NCBI RefSeq assembly: GCF_021491375.1 | Contig: NZ_JAKEVY010000002.1 | Coordinates: 434,001 to 498,000, forward strand | Origin: Flavihumibacter fluminis | GTDB lineage: Bacteria > Bacteroidota > Bacteroidia > Chitinophagales > Chitinophagaceae | DNA: 64,000 bases | Direction of reading: 5' to 3' | Translations under genes and position numbers: made by a program | Shown: positions 25,630 to 33,815 of the stretch, piece by piece | Layout of the letters: each line of letters opens with the position of its first letter | Numbering within the stretch: the stretch's first letter is position 1 | Notes under the pieces: generated by a model | Told to the model about the DNA's origin: nothing | Database searches by the model: none | What the model saw: only the letters and a program-made list of their open reading frames with translations

Positions 25630-25643
25630 TTGATATAAATCAA
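25630..25643. promoter_or_regulatory. Perfect FNR-type palindrome TTGAT-N4-ATCAA
   Basis: TTGAT-ATAA-ATCAA is a perfect match to the Fnr-type consensus. Its centre is 44 bp upstream of the start codon at 25681. A -7-like GATATTTG (25667-25674; one mismatch to TAnnTTTG) lies between, so the box would sit near -42, the usual site for class II activation. This placement is inferred. Confidence 0.6.
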
Positions 25644-25680
25644 TGACCCTAATAAAGGCCTCATCCGATATTTGTAAACA

Positions 25681-26274
25681 ATGGTAAATCAAAGCGCTCC
25701 GGACATTTCCCACTTAGTTCAATTGCTGGGCAGTTTGCACCCGCTTACCCCGGAGATTATTGATTTTCTTAAGCAAAAGGCTACAACTAAAACGGTTCGG
25801 AAAGGTAAAATGCTGCTCAGGAGTGGTGAAGTTTGCCACCACCTGTATTTTATCTCCAAAGGGGCCATCCGGGGCTTCATAAAAGAGGATGACAAGGATA
25901 TTACTACCTGGATCTCAATTGACAATGAAATTGTGACATCCATCTCCGGTTTGAACGACCAGGCACCTTCCAACGAAAATATCCAGGCAATTGAACATTC
26001 GGAATTACTGGTGATCAGTCATGCTGACCTCGAAACCCTTTACCGGAATTACCTTGAGTTTAATATTGTCGGCAGAAAGTTGCTGCAACGGTATTACCAG
26101 GATGCGGAAGGCAGAGCTTTTGTTGCGCGCATCCCGGGTACTGATCATAAATACCAGTATTTTGTAGAGCATTACCCGCACCTGATCAACCGGGTACCCA
26201 TAAAATACATTGCGTCTTTTCTGGGTGTTACCCTGGAAACCCTGAGCCGGGTGAGGAAACGATTATCTGTTTAA
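25681..26274 (+). CDS. Crp/Fnr-family transcriptional regulator (copy B)
   Basis: 197 residues with the same architecture as the divergent copy A: an N-terminal cyclic-nucleotide-binding-like domain (GKMLLRSGEVCHHLYFISKG near residue 42) and a C-terminal HTH (IKYIASFLGVTLETLSRVRK). Two FNR-like boxes lie directly upstream, so autoregulation or cross-regulation by copy A is likely. The oxidoreductase gene starts 10 bp after its stop, so this regulator may control sugar-derivative oxidation; that link is inferred from position only. Confidence 0.83.
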   Translation: MVNQSAPDISHLVQLLGSLHPLTPEIIDFLKQKATTKTVRKGKMLLRSGEVCHHLYFISKGAIRGFIKEDDKDITTWISIDNEIVTSISGLNDQAPSNENIQAIEHSELLVISHADLETLYRNYLEFNIVGRKLLQRYYQDAEGRAFVARIPGTDHKYQYFVEHYPHLINRVPIKYIASFLGVTLETLSRVRKRLSV

Positions 26275-26284
26275 ATTAACAATC

Positions 26285-27691
26285 ATGTCTAACCGAAAAG
26301 CAGCCGGTCGCCGTCATTTTATAAAGGGGCTCGGCTCTGCTGCATTGGCTTTAACCCTCCCATCCATGAGTGAGGCAGCTGGCAGCGAAAAGGAAGTTAT
26401 ACTCACGCCAACGACTAAACGAATCAATGCCAATGATCGGATACGGGTTGGCGTTATAGGGATGGGAATCATGGGGCATCGCAACCTGAGAACAGCACTG
26501 AAAGTGCCGGGTGTTGAACTCGCCGGAGTATGTGATCTTTACCAGGGCCGCCTGACTCGCGCGAAGGAAATCTATGGCGCTGACCTTTTCACAACGATGG
26601 ATTATAAGGCGCTTATTGACAGATCTGATATCGATGCGGTTATTGTAGCAACCAGTGATAACTGGCATGCCCCGATTGCCACTTATGCTATGCAGAAAAA
26701 GAAAGCAGTTTATGGGGAGAAGCCCGTGGTTCATAAAATTTCGGAAGGACTGCCCCTTATTGCAGTACAGCAACAGTCAGGTGCCATCATGCAGGTGGGA
26801 AGCCAGCGTGTGAGCAGCCTGCACTATGCAAAAGCAAAGGAATTATATACCGCTGGCGCGATTGGTAAACTGAATCTCGTAGAAGCTACCTATGATCGGC
26901 AAAGCACAATGGGGGCCTGGCAATACACCATGCCACTGGATGCATCTACTGCAACTGTAGACTGGGATGGATTTATCCGTGGCTCGAAAAAACCTCCTTT
27001 TGATGCAAAGCAGTTTTTCTGGTGGCGAAATTATCGGGCTTTTGGAACTGGAGTAGCAGGCGATCTCTTTGTGCATCTGTTATCAGGTGTGCATTTTATA
27101 ACGGGGTCTCTTGGTCCCACTAAAATTTATGCAAGTGGCCAGCTCGCCCATTGGAAGGACGGACGCGATGTACCGGATATCATGACTGCTATTATGGATT
27201 ATCCTGCTACTGCTCAGCACCCTGCATTTCAACTAACACTAAGGGTCAATTTTATCAGTGGAGGAGGGGATACCAGTTCCATTCGTTTGATTGGGGATGA
27301 AGGGGTGTTGAAGCTTGGGGGACGCGACCTGGAACTCACGCACAGCATCATGCCGAAAGCGCCTGGGATTGGTGGTTGGGATGCTTTGGAAACCTATCCT
27401 GCAGCTATGCAGGAGGAATTACGTAAACAGTATAACAGTCGCTATTCACAAGCTGATCACCAAAGACCTCAAAAGGAGCCGATTCGATTTGTCAATCCTC
27501 CCGGTTATGATGATCACCTCGATCATTTCATGAATTTTTTTGAAGCCATGCGTACGGGTAAACCGGTGATTGAGGATATTAGCTTTGGATTCCGTGCAGC
27601 TGCTCCCTGTATTGCCTGCAATGACAGTTATTTTCAGCAGCGGATCCTGCACTGGGATCCTGTTCAGATGAAACTCATCAACAAGAAATAA
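26285..27691 (+). CDS. Exported Gfo/Idh/MocA-family oxidoreductase with Tat signal
   Basis: 468 residues. The N-terminus GRRHFIKGLGSAALALTLP is a twin-arginine signal, so the enzyme is exported folded with its cofactor. The Rossmann motif GVIGMGIMGHRNL follows near residue 55, and the family E-K-P motif is seen in VYGEKPVVHK near residue 145. Such periplasmic members act on sugars or glycosides in Bacteroidota. The spacing to the aldo/keto reductase gene is 6 bp, so the two probably form one operon acting on related carbohydrates. Confidence 0.88.
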   Translation: MSNRKAAGRRHFIKGLGSAALALTLPSMSEAAGSEKEVILTPTTKRINANDRIRVGVIGMGIMGHRNLRTALKVPGVELAGVCDLYQGRLTRAKEIYGADLFTTMDYKALIDRSDIDAVIVATSDNWHAPIATYAMQKKKAVYGEKPVVHKISEGLPLIAVQQQSGAIMQVGSQRVSSLHYAKAKELYTAGAIGKLNLVEATYDRQSTMGAWQYTMPLDASTATVDWDGFIRGSKKPPFDAKQFFWWRNYRAFGTGVAGDLFVHLLSGVHFITGSLGPTKIYASGQLAHWKDGRDVPDIMTAIMDYPATAQHPAFQLTLRVNFISGGGDTSSIRLIGDEGVLKLGGRDLELTHSIMPKAPGIGGWDALETYPAAMQEELRKQYNSRYSQADHQRPQKEPIRFVNPPGYDDHLDHFMNFFEAMRTGKPVIEDISFGFRAAAPCIACNDSYFQQRILHWDPVQMKLINKK

Positions 27692-27697
27692 ACAACT

Positions 27698-28693
27698 ATG
27701 TATTCGGCTAATCCTGATCGTTATAACGGAATGCAGTACCGTCGCGCTGGTAAAAGTGGGTTAAAACTGCCTGCTCTCTCTTTTGGGCTCTGGCATAATT
27801 TCGGTGAGTTGGATCCTTATGCCAAATCCAAATCCATTGTATTTAAGGCATTTGATCTGGGCATCACTCATTTTGATCTGGCGAATAATTATGGTCCGCC
27901 TTCCGGAGCTGCTGAAACAAATTTCGGCAAGATCCTTAAAGAAGAGTTGGGACGTTATCGCGATGAGCTGATCATTTCCACCAAAGCAGGCTGGCCCATG
28001 TGGCCGGGTCCCTATGGTGATCTGGGATCAAAAAAATACCTGGTTGCCAGCCTGGATCAGAGTTTGAAACGCATGGGATTGGACTATGTCGATATCTTTT
28101 ATCATCACCGGCCGGATCCTGATACACCGATGGAGGAAACTATGGCCACCTTGGACCTGCTGGTGCGCCAGGGCAAAGCTTTGTATGTAGGGATATCAAG
28201 TTACAGTGCGGAAGAAACCAGAAAGGCTGCAAAGCTGTTGAAGGAGTTGGGAACGCCCTGTCTGATTCATCAGCCCAAATATTCCATGCTGGATCGATGG
28301 GTGGAAAATGGATTACTGGATGCAGTAGAATATACCGGTATGGGATGCATTACTTTTTCTTCATTGGCGCAGGGGCTCTTAACCAACAAATACCTGAAAG
28401 GCATACCGGAGGGATCAAGGGCTGCCAGACCACTGGGCAATGGAGCTATGGAAGCAGAGCAGATCACTCCGGAAAACATTGCGAAAGTGAAACAATTGGA
28501 TGATCTGGCAAAAGAGCGCGGTCAGAGCCTGGCCCAGATGGCTTATGCCTGGGTACTCAAGGATCCAAGAATTACTTCCGTGATTGTGGGAGCCAGTCAA
28601 CCTGAACAGGTGGAAGATGCAGTAGGCTGTCTGAAACACCTGCAATTTACTGCAGCAGAATTGCAACGTATTGAAGACATCCTTGCCAGCTGA
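27698..28693 (+). CDS. Aldo/keto reductase, YghZ (glyceraldehyde-3-phosphate reductase) type
   Basis: 331 residues with the aldo/keto reductase tetrad: Asp and Tyr in THFDLANNYGPP near residue 55, Lys in ISTKAGW near 98 and His in FYHHRPDPDTPMEE near 138. The C-terminal GASQPEQVEDAV segment is the NADP-binding part. It resembles YghZ/Kv-beta-like members, which reduce small aldehydes such as L-glyceraldehyde 3-phosphate. There is no signal peptide, so it is cytoplasmic. The 3' end overlaps the GluQ-type gene. Confidence 0.87.
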   Translation: MYSANPDRYNGMQYRRAGKSGLKLPALSFGLWHNFGELDPYAKSKSIVFKAFDLGITHFDLANNYGPPSGAAETNFGKILKEELGRYRDELIISTKAGWPMWPGPYGDLGSKKYLVASLDQSLKRMGLDYVDIFYHHRPDPDTPMEETMATLDLLVRQGKALYVGISSYSAEETRKAAKLLKELGTPCLIHQPKYSMLDRWVENGLLDAVEYTGMGCITFSSLAQGLLTNKYLKGIPEGSRAARPLGNGAMEAEQITPENIAKVKQLDDLAKERGQSLAQMAYAWVLKDPRITSVIVGASQPEQVEDAVGCLKHLQFTAAELQRIEDILAS

Positions 28694-29573
28694 AAAAGTT
28701 CATAAAACCCGCTACGCACCTACACCCAGTGGCTATCTGCACCTGGGCAACCTGTATTCGTTCATACTAACGGCGATCCTTGCCCGAGATTCAGGTGCTT
28801 CGATTTTATTGCGAATAGATGATATGGATCGGGAGCGGTTTCGGCCGGAATATCTTCAAAATATTTTTGAAACGCTTCATTATTTTGAGTTGCCTTACCA
28901 GGAGGGTCCAAAACATGAAGCTGATTTTTTCCAGAACTGGTCGCAGCAGCACCGGATGGATAGGTATACAAAAGCATTGGATGAGTTAAGGCAAAAAGAA
29001 TTGTTGTATGCCTGTGCCTGCACCCGAACGGATTTGCAAAAAGCCAGCCTCCAGTCTGGTTGCACAGGAAATTGCAGCTCCAGCTATTCGCTGGATGATC
29101 CAGGCTTGAATTGGCGTTATCGAACCCCTGAGCAGTCGCAATTCCTGCAAATGTTCAATGGAGAAACACGCGCTTATTCTTTCCCTGTTTCCATGAAAGA
29201 TTTTATCGTACGGAAAAGAGATGGTACACCTGCCTATCAGTTGTGTTCCGTAGTGGATGATGCGCAGTTTGGAGTAAACCTGGTAGTGCGGGGTGTTGAT
29301 CTGCTGGAAAGCAGTATCGCACAGGTGGCGTTGAGTCATTCATTGGACAACAACAGCTATGCTACCGCTGTTCACTTTCATCATCCGCTGCTTACAGATC
29401 AGGCTGGCCACAAACTCTCCAAATCGGAAGGCGCTGAAAGTTTGCATACACTTATAAAAAATGGCTCTACTCCGTCCCAAATACTTACCCTGCTTGCACA
29501 GCGATGTAGTATAAACCATCCGGTTTCACATTGGACGGATTTCACCTACTCTGAACTTACTTCGATTGTATAA
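28683..29573 (+). CDS. gluQ: Glutamyl-Q tRNA(Asp) synthetase-like protein (GluRS catalytic core only)
   Basis: About 296 residues. It has the class I synthetase HIGH-like motif (APTPSGYLHLGNLYS), a Cys-rich putative zinc site (CACTRTDL followed by GCTGNC) and the KLSKSEG motif. The anticodon-binding half of GluRS is missing. This matches YadB/GluQ, which glutamylates queuosine in tRNA(Asp). No ATG is available: TTG codons at 28671 and 28683, both within the aldo/keto reductase end, are the candidate starts, and I chose 28683. A tRNA-Asp with anticodon GTC, the expected substrate type, is encoded at 37.7 kb. Confidence 0.82.
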   Translation: MPAEKVHKTRYAPTPSGYLHLGNLYSFILTAILARDSGASILLRIDDMDRERFRPEYLQNIFETLHYFELPYQEGPKHEADFFQNWSQQHRMDRYTKALDELRQKELLYACACTRTDLQKASLQSGCTGNCSSSYSLDDPGLNWRYRTPEQSQFLQMFNGETRAYSFPVSMKDFIVRKRDGTPAYQLCSVVDDAQFGVNLVVRGVDLLESSIAQVALSHSLDNNSYATAVHFHHPLLTDQAGHKLSKSEGAESLHTLIKNGSTPSQILTLLAQRCSINHPVSHWTDFTYSELTSIV

Positions 29574-29627
29574 GCAGGTAACAGCAGATTCCATAGCTTT
29601 GCTGCAATTGAGCAATATTTCAACAGC

Positions 29628-30047
29628 GTGAAACCAAGCCCGCGACCTGCCTGCCTGATCTTCGTTTATGCCTTTGGTTTAGGCCTGTTCGCCTGTGCTG
29701 ATCCGGTTCCGGAACAGGAGCCCGTTAAAAAAGATTATATCAGGAAAATTGAAGGGGTAGATGAGCCGCTCTCTCCGGAAGAAATACAAAAAGGAGAGGT
29801 GCTGATTGCTTACTCCGATTGTTACACCTGTCACCAAAAGGATAAAAGATCCAAAGGCCCTGCTTTCGAGTCTATCGCTGCACGATATCCAGCAAACAAG
29901 GGGTATGTCAGCCTCCTGGCCCTGAAAATCATCCAGGGAGGTTCAGGTGCCTGGGGCCATCCGGTTATGACACCACATCCGACGCTGACAGAAGATGATG
30001 CCAAACTGATGGCTACTTATATTCTTTCCTTAAAAACAGGGAACTAA
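29628..30047 (+). CDS. Small c-type cytochrome, putative lipoprotein
   Basis: 139 residues beginning at a GTG. The N-terminal hydrophobic segment ends in LGLFAC, a plausible lipobox. The haem motif C-Y-T-C-H is at residues 65-69, and a Met in HPVMTPHP near residue 113 is a plausible sixth ligand, as in class I cytochromes. It is probably a periplasmic electron carrier. TAGCTTTG at 29594-29601 fits the -7 consensus TAnnTTTG, but no -33 box is visible at normal spacing. Confidence 0.82.
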   Translation: MKPSPRPACLIFVYAFGLGLFACADPVPEQEPVKKDYIRKIEGVDEPLSPEEIQKGEVLIAYSDCYTCHQKDKRSKGPAFESIAARYPANKGYVSLLALKIIQGGSGAWGHPVMTPHPTLTEDDAKLMATYILSLKTGN

Positions 30048-30175
30048 TGGGATAGGTCGGTATGATTTGGGGTACTGTTTCTACACCCCACCGCATATTC
30101 AGGCCGGCATGGTTCTTTTACGATGTAATACAAATGCTTGTAAAAGCGATTTGTTAACAATTAAACTTCATCATT

Positions 30176-30367
30176 ATGGAAGCGTGGAAAGAAAAAATAG
30201 CAGGCAACTGGAATATTATTAAAGGTAAGATCAAACAACAGTATGGAGACATGACTGACAACGACCTCACCTACGTAGAAGGTAAAGAAGATGAGTTGCT
30301 CGGTCGCATTCAAAAAGCCTCTGGTAAAACCAAAGAAGAGGTAAAGGAATGGATTGATAAATTATAA
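30176..30367 (+). CDS. CsbD-family stress protein
   Basis: 63 residues, the usual size of CsbD/YjbJ-like proteins. The family pattern is visible: KIAGNWNIIKGKIKQQYGDM, then DLTYVEGKEDELLGRIQKAS and KTKEEVKEWIDKL. These small acidic or amphipathic proteins are induced by stress in other bacteria; their molecular role is unclear. A 10-bp palindrome TTGTTAACAA lies at 30151-30160, 16 bp upstream of the start. A strong terminator follows, so the gene is probably monocistronic. Confidence 0.88.
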   Translation: MEAWKEKIAGNWNIIKGKIKQQYGDMTDNDLTYVEGKEDELLGRIQKASGKTKEEVKEWIDKL

Positions 30368-30386
30368 TCAAACCGGTTACCCTTTT

Positions 30387-30416
30387 AAAATGGCCATCCC
30401 TGTGATGGCCATTTTT
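30387..30416 (+). terminator. Intrinsic terminator after csbD-like gene
   Basis: A perfect 12-bp stem (AAAATGGCCATC with GATGGCCATTTT), a 5-base loop and a T-run. It begins 20 bp after the stop codon. Confidence 0.9.
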
Positions 30417-30458
30417 AGTTATATTCAAGTTTGTTTTAATGTTATCAACCTGAATGCC

Positions 30459-31043
30459 ATGATTCAAAAACTACTGTTACTCTCCTGTTGTGTACTATTT
30501 ATCGCTTGTTCAAGTAATGCTCCTGTTGAGCAGGTAACTCCGGCAGCTGATTCTACTGAGCTGGTTATAATGCCTGAATTACCCGCTTCTGTAGTGCTCA
30601 AAAACTGGGAGGCCGGTGATCCTCAGCTGGCTGGTACCATTGCCAATTTGTACCAGGCCTGGGATTCCGATATCCCTACTGATATGGCTTCCTACCTGGC
30701 TGACAGTACTGTTTTTGATTGGCCCAATGGCGTACGGGTGAGCACCAATAAAGAAACAGTCGAAGCGGAGTTGCGCAAATGGCGCAATGCGTATTCCTCC
30801 ACCACCAATACTCCTTTTTCTTTGATTTCACTTCACAATAAAGACCGCAACCAGGACTGGGTAATTGCCTGGGTCTGGAATAAATGGGAAACCAAAGACG
30901 GTAAAAAGGATTCCATGTTGGTCTGCGATAACTGGTTGCTGAAAAATGGAAAAGTAGTTTACCTCAACAGCTCCGAAAACCGCACTTCCAAATCGTTGTC
31001 CGGATTGCTGAATACAGCTCTTCCCGCCCAGGAGCAGAAATAA
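30459..31043 (+). CDS. NTF2/SnoaL-like lipoprotein
   Basis: 194 residues from ATG 30459. The frame is open further upstream, but the lipoprotein signal (LLLLSCCVLFIAC, Cys17) starts here and the terminator lies before it. Residues about 60-180 have the look of an NTF2-like fold: an N-terminal helix (AGTIANLYQAWDS) and then a beta sheet with DWVIAWVWNKWETKDG. No catalytic residues can be assigned. It is probably a periplasmic binding or scaffold protein. Confidence 0.7.
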   Translation: MIQKLLLLSCCVLFIACSSNAPVEQVTPAADSTELVIMPELPASVVLKNWEAGDPQLAGTIANLYQAWDSDIPTDMASYLADSTVFDWPNGVRVSTNKETVEAELRKWRNAYSSTTNTPFSLISLHNKDRNQDWVIAWVWNKWETKDGKKDSMLVCDNWLLKNGKVVYLNSSENRTSKSLSGLLNTALPAQEQK

Positions 31044-31047
31044 TCAG

Positions 31048-31055
31048 TAGGTTTG
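31048..31055 (+). promoter_or_regulatory. Candidate -7 element TAGGTTTG
   Basis: A perfect TAnnTTTG match 10 bases before the ATG of the next gene and just after the NTF2-like gene's stop. No TTG box is seen 19-21 bp upstream, so the support is limited. Confidence 0.35.
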
Positions 31056-31065
31056 ATTTCTTTAA

Positions 31066-31647
31066 ATGGCTATGCAACGTTCTCATATTTGGAAAGATTC
31101 TTACTGGTATCGCACCTATAAAACAAATCGGTTTCTTTTTGTTTTTGTTGTTCTTTTTTTTGTTTGCAGTCTTGGTTCCAATCTGATAAAATTGGAGACT
31201 ACTCCTTTTTTTGTCTGGCGGATGTATTCAGCCAAATTACCCGAAACCAATCAATACACTGTCCAGGAAATCTGGTACAATCAGAATAAACTAGTTGTGA
31301 TACCGAACACCTGGCAGGAATCCAGGAAATTGATGATTTTTGATCCGCTGCACCTGTACATTCATACACAGATAGACCAAAAAGGAAACTATTCGTTTAA
31401 GAACTACCTGCTTGAAAACTGGGGACAAAGGCACCCGGCCTTCCTGCCGGTATTACCCCAGCTCACTATTCAGCCTGACCAATGGAGTCGTTTTCCAGGT
31501 TGGTTCCTTTCCTATCTGTCGAAGCAGGTTGGTGAAGAAGTTGATGAAGTACATGTTCTGAGAAAACAGGTGGAATACCAGAAAAATGGCAGCCTCCGGT
31601 TAATCAGTGTTGATACTGTCTTATATATCAACCGCAGTACACTATGA
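31066..31647 (+). CDS. Membrane-anchored protein of unknown function, partner of HTTM-like gene
   Basis: 193 residues. One hydrophobic helix (about residues 23-40, FLFVFVVLFFVCSLGSNLI) follows a basic N-terminus; the rest is predicted to face the periplasm. I do not recognise a named domain. Its stop overlaps the start of the multi-pass membrane protein by 4 bp (ATGA), which strongly suggests that the two products work together. Confidence 0.6.
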   Translation: MAMQRSHIWKDSYWYRTYKTNRFLFVFVVLFFVCSLGSNLIKLETTPFFVWRMYSAKLPETNQYTVQEIWYNQNKLVVIPNTWQESRKLMIFDPLHLYIHTQIDQKGNYSFKNYLLENWGQRHPAFLPVLPQLTIQPDQWSRFPGWFLSYLSKQVGEEVDEVHVLRKQVEYQKNGSLRLISVDTVLYINRSTL

Positions 31648-32516
31648 ACTTTGAATTAACCCCATCCCAACGTAGCCTGCTAACCCGCATGATTGCAGGC
31701 TATATTCTGTTTTTTTATCTGCTTCGCTTATACTTTGGCGTGACCCCCTCTCAACTTGGTCATCCCCCCTTGTTTGCAGTGGAAATGGATATCACTTACT
31801 GGATTTTCCAGGGCTCAGGTCTTGCTGATTGGCTCCTGGCCAATCCTGTACAATCCATCAGTTTCGATCTGTTGTTAATCAGCAGCGGAGCATATCTAAT
31901 CTGGAAGCCGAAGCAAACCTTAGCTATATTGATTTTTGCGATCCTGATTGGTTTGTATTTCATGCTCTTTAACAGTCGCATTACTCACCATACACATGCG
32001 ATGTGTGGGGTGGTTTTGATACTATGGCCCTTTGCTTTCCGAAACCAGGAACTCTTCAACCGTCTATGGGAAGGACTCCGCTACCTGACCTGTTTCATTT
32101 ATTTCATGTCCTTCTACTGGAAGGCTTTTATCGGTGACTCTTTTTACCAGTTCAATCATGGTCTGTTGAGTGTGCAGGGTAACCTTGCAGAGTATATTTA
32201 TCACAATCCGGATAACCTGCTTACTGCTTTTTACCAGTGGATGATTGCTCACCCGACGTTGCTAAACATTGGAAATACGGCTATATTCCTCCTGGAGGGA
32301 GTGATGCTAGCTGGGCTCTTCACAAGAAAATTGGATCACTATCTTTTCTGGATACCCATACTGGTACATATGGCCGGTTATTTTTTCTCTGATGTGTTTT
32401 TCATGGAGATGCTGGTACTTGACTTCACTTTATTGCCGATATCTTTGCTTTCTTCAAACAGCATCCAGCATCACTCGCTTCTTATTTTTAAGTTGCTTAA
32501 AGTGAGATGGCGTTAA
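31644..32516 (+). CDS. HTTM-like (vitamin K-dependent carboxylase-related) membrane protein
   Basis: 290 residues with about seven or eight hydrophobic segments. The order of helices, the His-rich loop ITHHTHAMCG near residue 112 and YWKAFIGDSFYQFNHGL near residue 155 recall HTTM-domain proteins, which are related to gamma-glutamyl carboxylase. The similarity is weak by eye and the reaction is unknown. Its last 63 bp overlap the 3' end of the convergent AraC-type gene, an unusually long overlap. Confidence 0.6.
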   Translation: MNFELTPSQRSLLTRMIAGYILFFYLLRLYFGVTPSQLGHPPLFAVEMDITYWIFQGSGLADWLLANPVQSISFDLLLISSGAYLIWKPKQTLAILIFAILIGLYFMLFNSRITHHTHAMCGVVLILWPFAFRNQELFNRLWEGLRYLTCFIYFMSFYWKAFIGDSFYQFNHGLLSVQGNLAEYIYHNPDNLLTAFYQWMIAHPTLLNIGNTAIFLLEGVMLAGLFTRKLDHYLFWIPILVHMAGYFFSDVFFMEMLVLDFTLLPISLLSSNSIQHHSLLIFKLLKVRWR

Positions 32517-33014
32517 TCCTGTTACCTTTTTGAACTGCGTGGAAAGATGGGCTACACTGCTGTAATGCATCTGATAGGCTATTTCTGTTAAATTAATCTG
32601 ATCATAAACAAGTAATTCTTTTACCCGTTCAATTTTATGCGTGATCAGAAACTGCTCTATAGTTGTACCCTGCACTTCTGAAAATAGATTCGCCAGATAG
32701 GTATAATCATGATTTAACTTTTGATGCAGATATTCAGAAAACTTTATTGCCAAAGGTTCTTCAGAGTTGTGAACCAGATCTATAATAACATTCTTTATCT
32801 GCTCAATTAAAACACTTTTGCTGTCATCCATCAATTCCAGCCCAGCTTTCAATAGTGCTACCCTTAATTGATTTTGCTGTTCACAGGAAATATTTTCAAT
32901 GATTTCAACCTCGCCTAGTTCCACCATACTAAAATGAATACCTAATTTGATTAGCTCCTGTTTTACGACCATTTTACACCTGGTGCAAACCATATTTTTA
33001 ATATAGAGTTTCAT
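32454..33014 (-). CDS. AraC-family regulator with HMA-like CxxC N-terminus
   Basis: 186 residues. The N-terminus MKLYIKNMVCTRCKMVV carries Cys10-x-x-Cys13 in a setting like heavy-metal-associated domains. The C-terminal ~100 residues form the double AraC HTH (LANLFSEVQGTTIEQFLITH, then LTEIAYQMHYSSVAHLSTQF). This architecture is common in Bacteroidota and suggests metal or redox sensing through the Cys pair, which is inference. There is no metal transporter next to it. The C-terminus is encoded by DNA that also encodes the end of the HTTM-like protein. Confidence 0.83.
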   Translation of the reverse strand: MKLYIKNMVCTRCKMVVKQELIKLGIHFSMVELGEVEIIENISCEQQNQLRVALLKAGLELMDDSKSVLIEQIKNVIIDLVHNSEEPLAIKFSEYLHQKLNHDYTYLANLFSEVQGTTIEQFLITHKIERVKELLVYDQINLTEIAYQMHYSSVAHLSTQFKKVTGLTPSHFKQLKNKKRVMLDAV

Positions 33015-33163
33015 TGGAAGAGAAGATTAATATAAACATGGTCTATCTAAATATAACCTTTTATACCCAGATTCATTTGACTCCTTCTGTAAAGTGTGAA
33101 TTATATAACATATTTCTGAAGTTGTGTAACAGTTTGTCCGCTTATTTGTGTCAGCTTTGTGAA

Positions 33164-33814
33164 ATGAAAAATATAAAACAACTAGTACTTTCCATTCTTG
33201 CTCTAACTTCAGCAGCAGTGATGAATGGACAAGCCACTGATGCATCTTTCATGATTGATAAGGTGAATCAGCATGCAGTAATGATTACATTAAACCAGAC
33301 AGAGGAAATGGCCAGGGATGCCCTGCAATTGAGACTCGAAAGGTCTGGATTAAAGAAGAAAATGAGAAGGGGAGTAGTTCGGTATAAGGAAGTAGTGCTT
33401 TCTGAAATCAGTCCGGAAAAAATTGATATCTATACTAAAATTGAAAAGGGGCAAAATAATAGCAGTGTAGTTTATATGGCTGTATCAACAGGGTACAATA
33501 ATTTTGCTAATAGTACAGATGATACTCTGATCAATCAAAATGTCAAAGCGTATCTTGAATCATTGGTTATGTATACCAATTCCTTCTCTGATGATGTTGA
33601 TATTTCCGCTCAGATCAAAGATTTAGGAAAGGAGGAAAAAGAACTTGAGAAATTAATGGAGGAGCAAAAAGACCTTCAAAAACAAAAGTTATCTGTCGAA
33701 AACAGACTTAGAGAATTGGATCAGGAAATCAGATTGAAAGGTGAACTGATCAGTAAAAATAAAGCAGCTCTGGAAGCAGCCAGGGTGAAGCGAAGTGATC
33801 CTAAAAATAAATAA
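33164..33814 (+). CDS. Secreted protein with C-terminal coiled coil, unknown function
   Basis: 216 residues from ATG 33164, where a signal peptide begins (MKNIKQLVLSILALTS, cleavage likely after MNGQA). The open frame reaches further upstream to 33014 but that part does not look like protein. The middle part has a beta-rich stretch (NNSSVVYMAVSTGYNNF), and residues about 155-210 are a Glu/Lys-rich coiled coil (KELEKLMEEQKDLQKQKLS). I do not recognise the family. A very short gap of 1 bp separates it from the next small frame. Confidence 0.6.
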   Translation: MKNIKQLVLSILALTSAAVMNGQATDASFMIDKVNQHAVMITLNQTEEMARDALQLRLERSGLKKKMRRGVVRYKEVVLSEISPEKIDIYTKIEKGQNNSSVVYMAVSTGYNNFANSTDDTLINQNVKAYLESLVMYTNSFSDDVDISAQIKDLGKEEKELEKLMEEQKDLQKQKLSVENRLRELDQEIRLKGELISKNKAALEAARVKRSDPKNK

Positions 33815-33815
33815 T

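Noticed and set aside
30354-30458. N-terminal extension of the NTF2-like lipoprotein frame
   Set aside because: It runs through the csbD terminator hairpin and would place the lipoprotein signal in the middle of the protein.
33014-33163. N-terminal extension of the secreted coiled-coil protein
   Set aside because: The signal peptide begins at 33164; the extension overlaps the AraC gene start region and is not protein-like.
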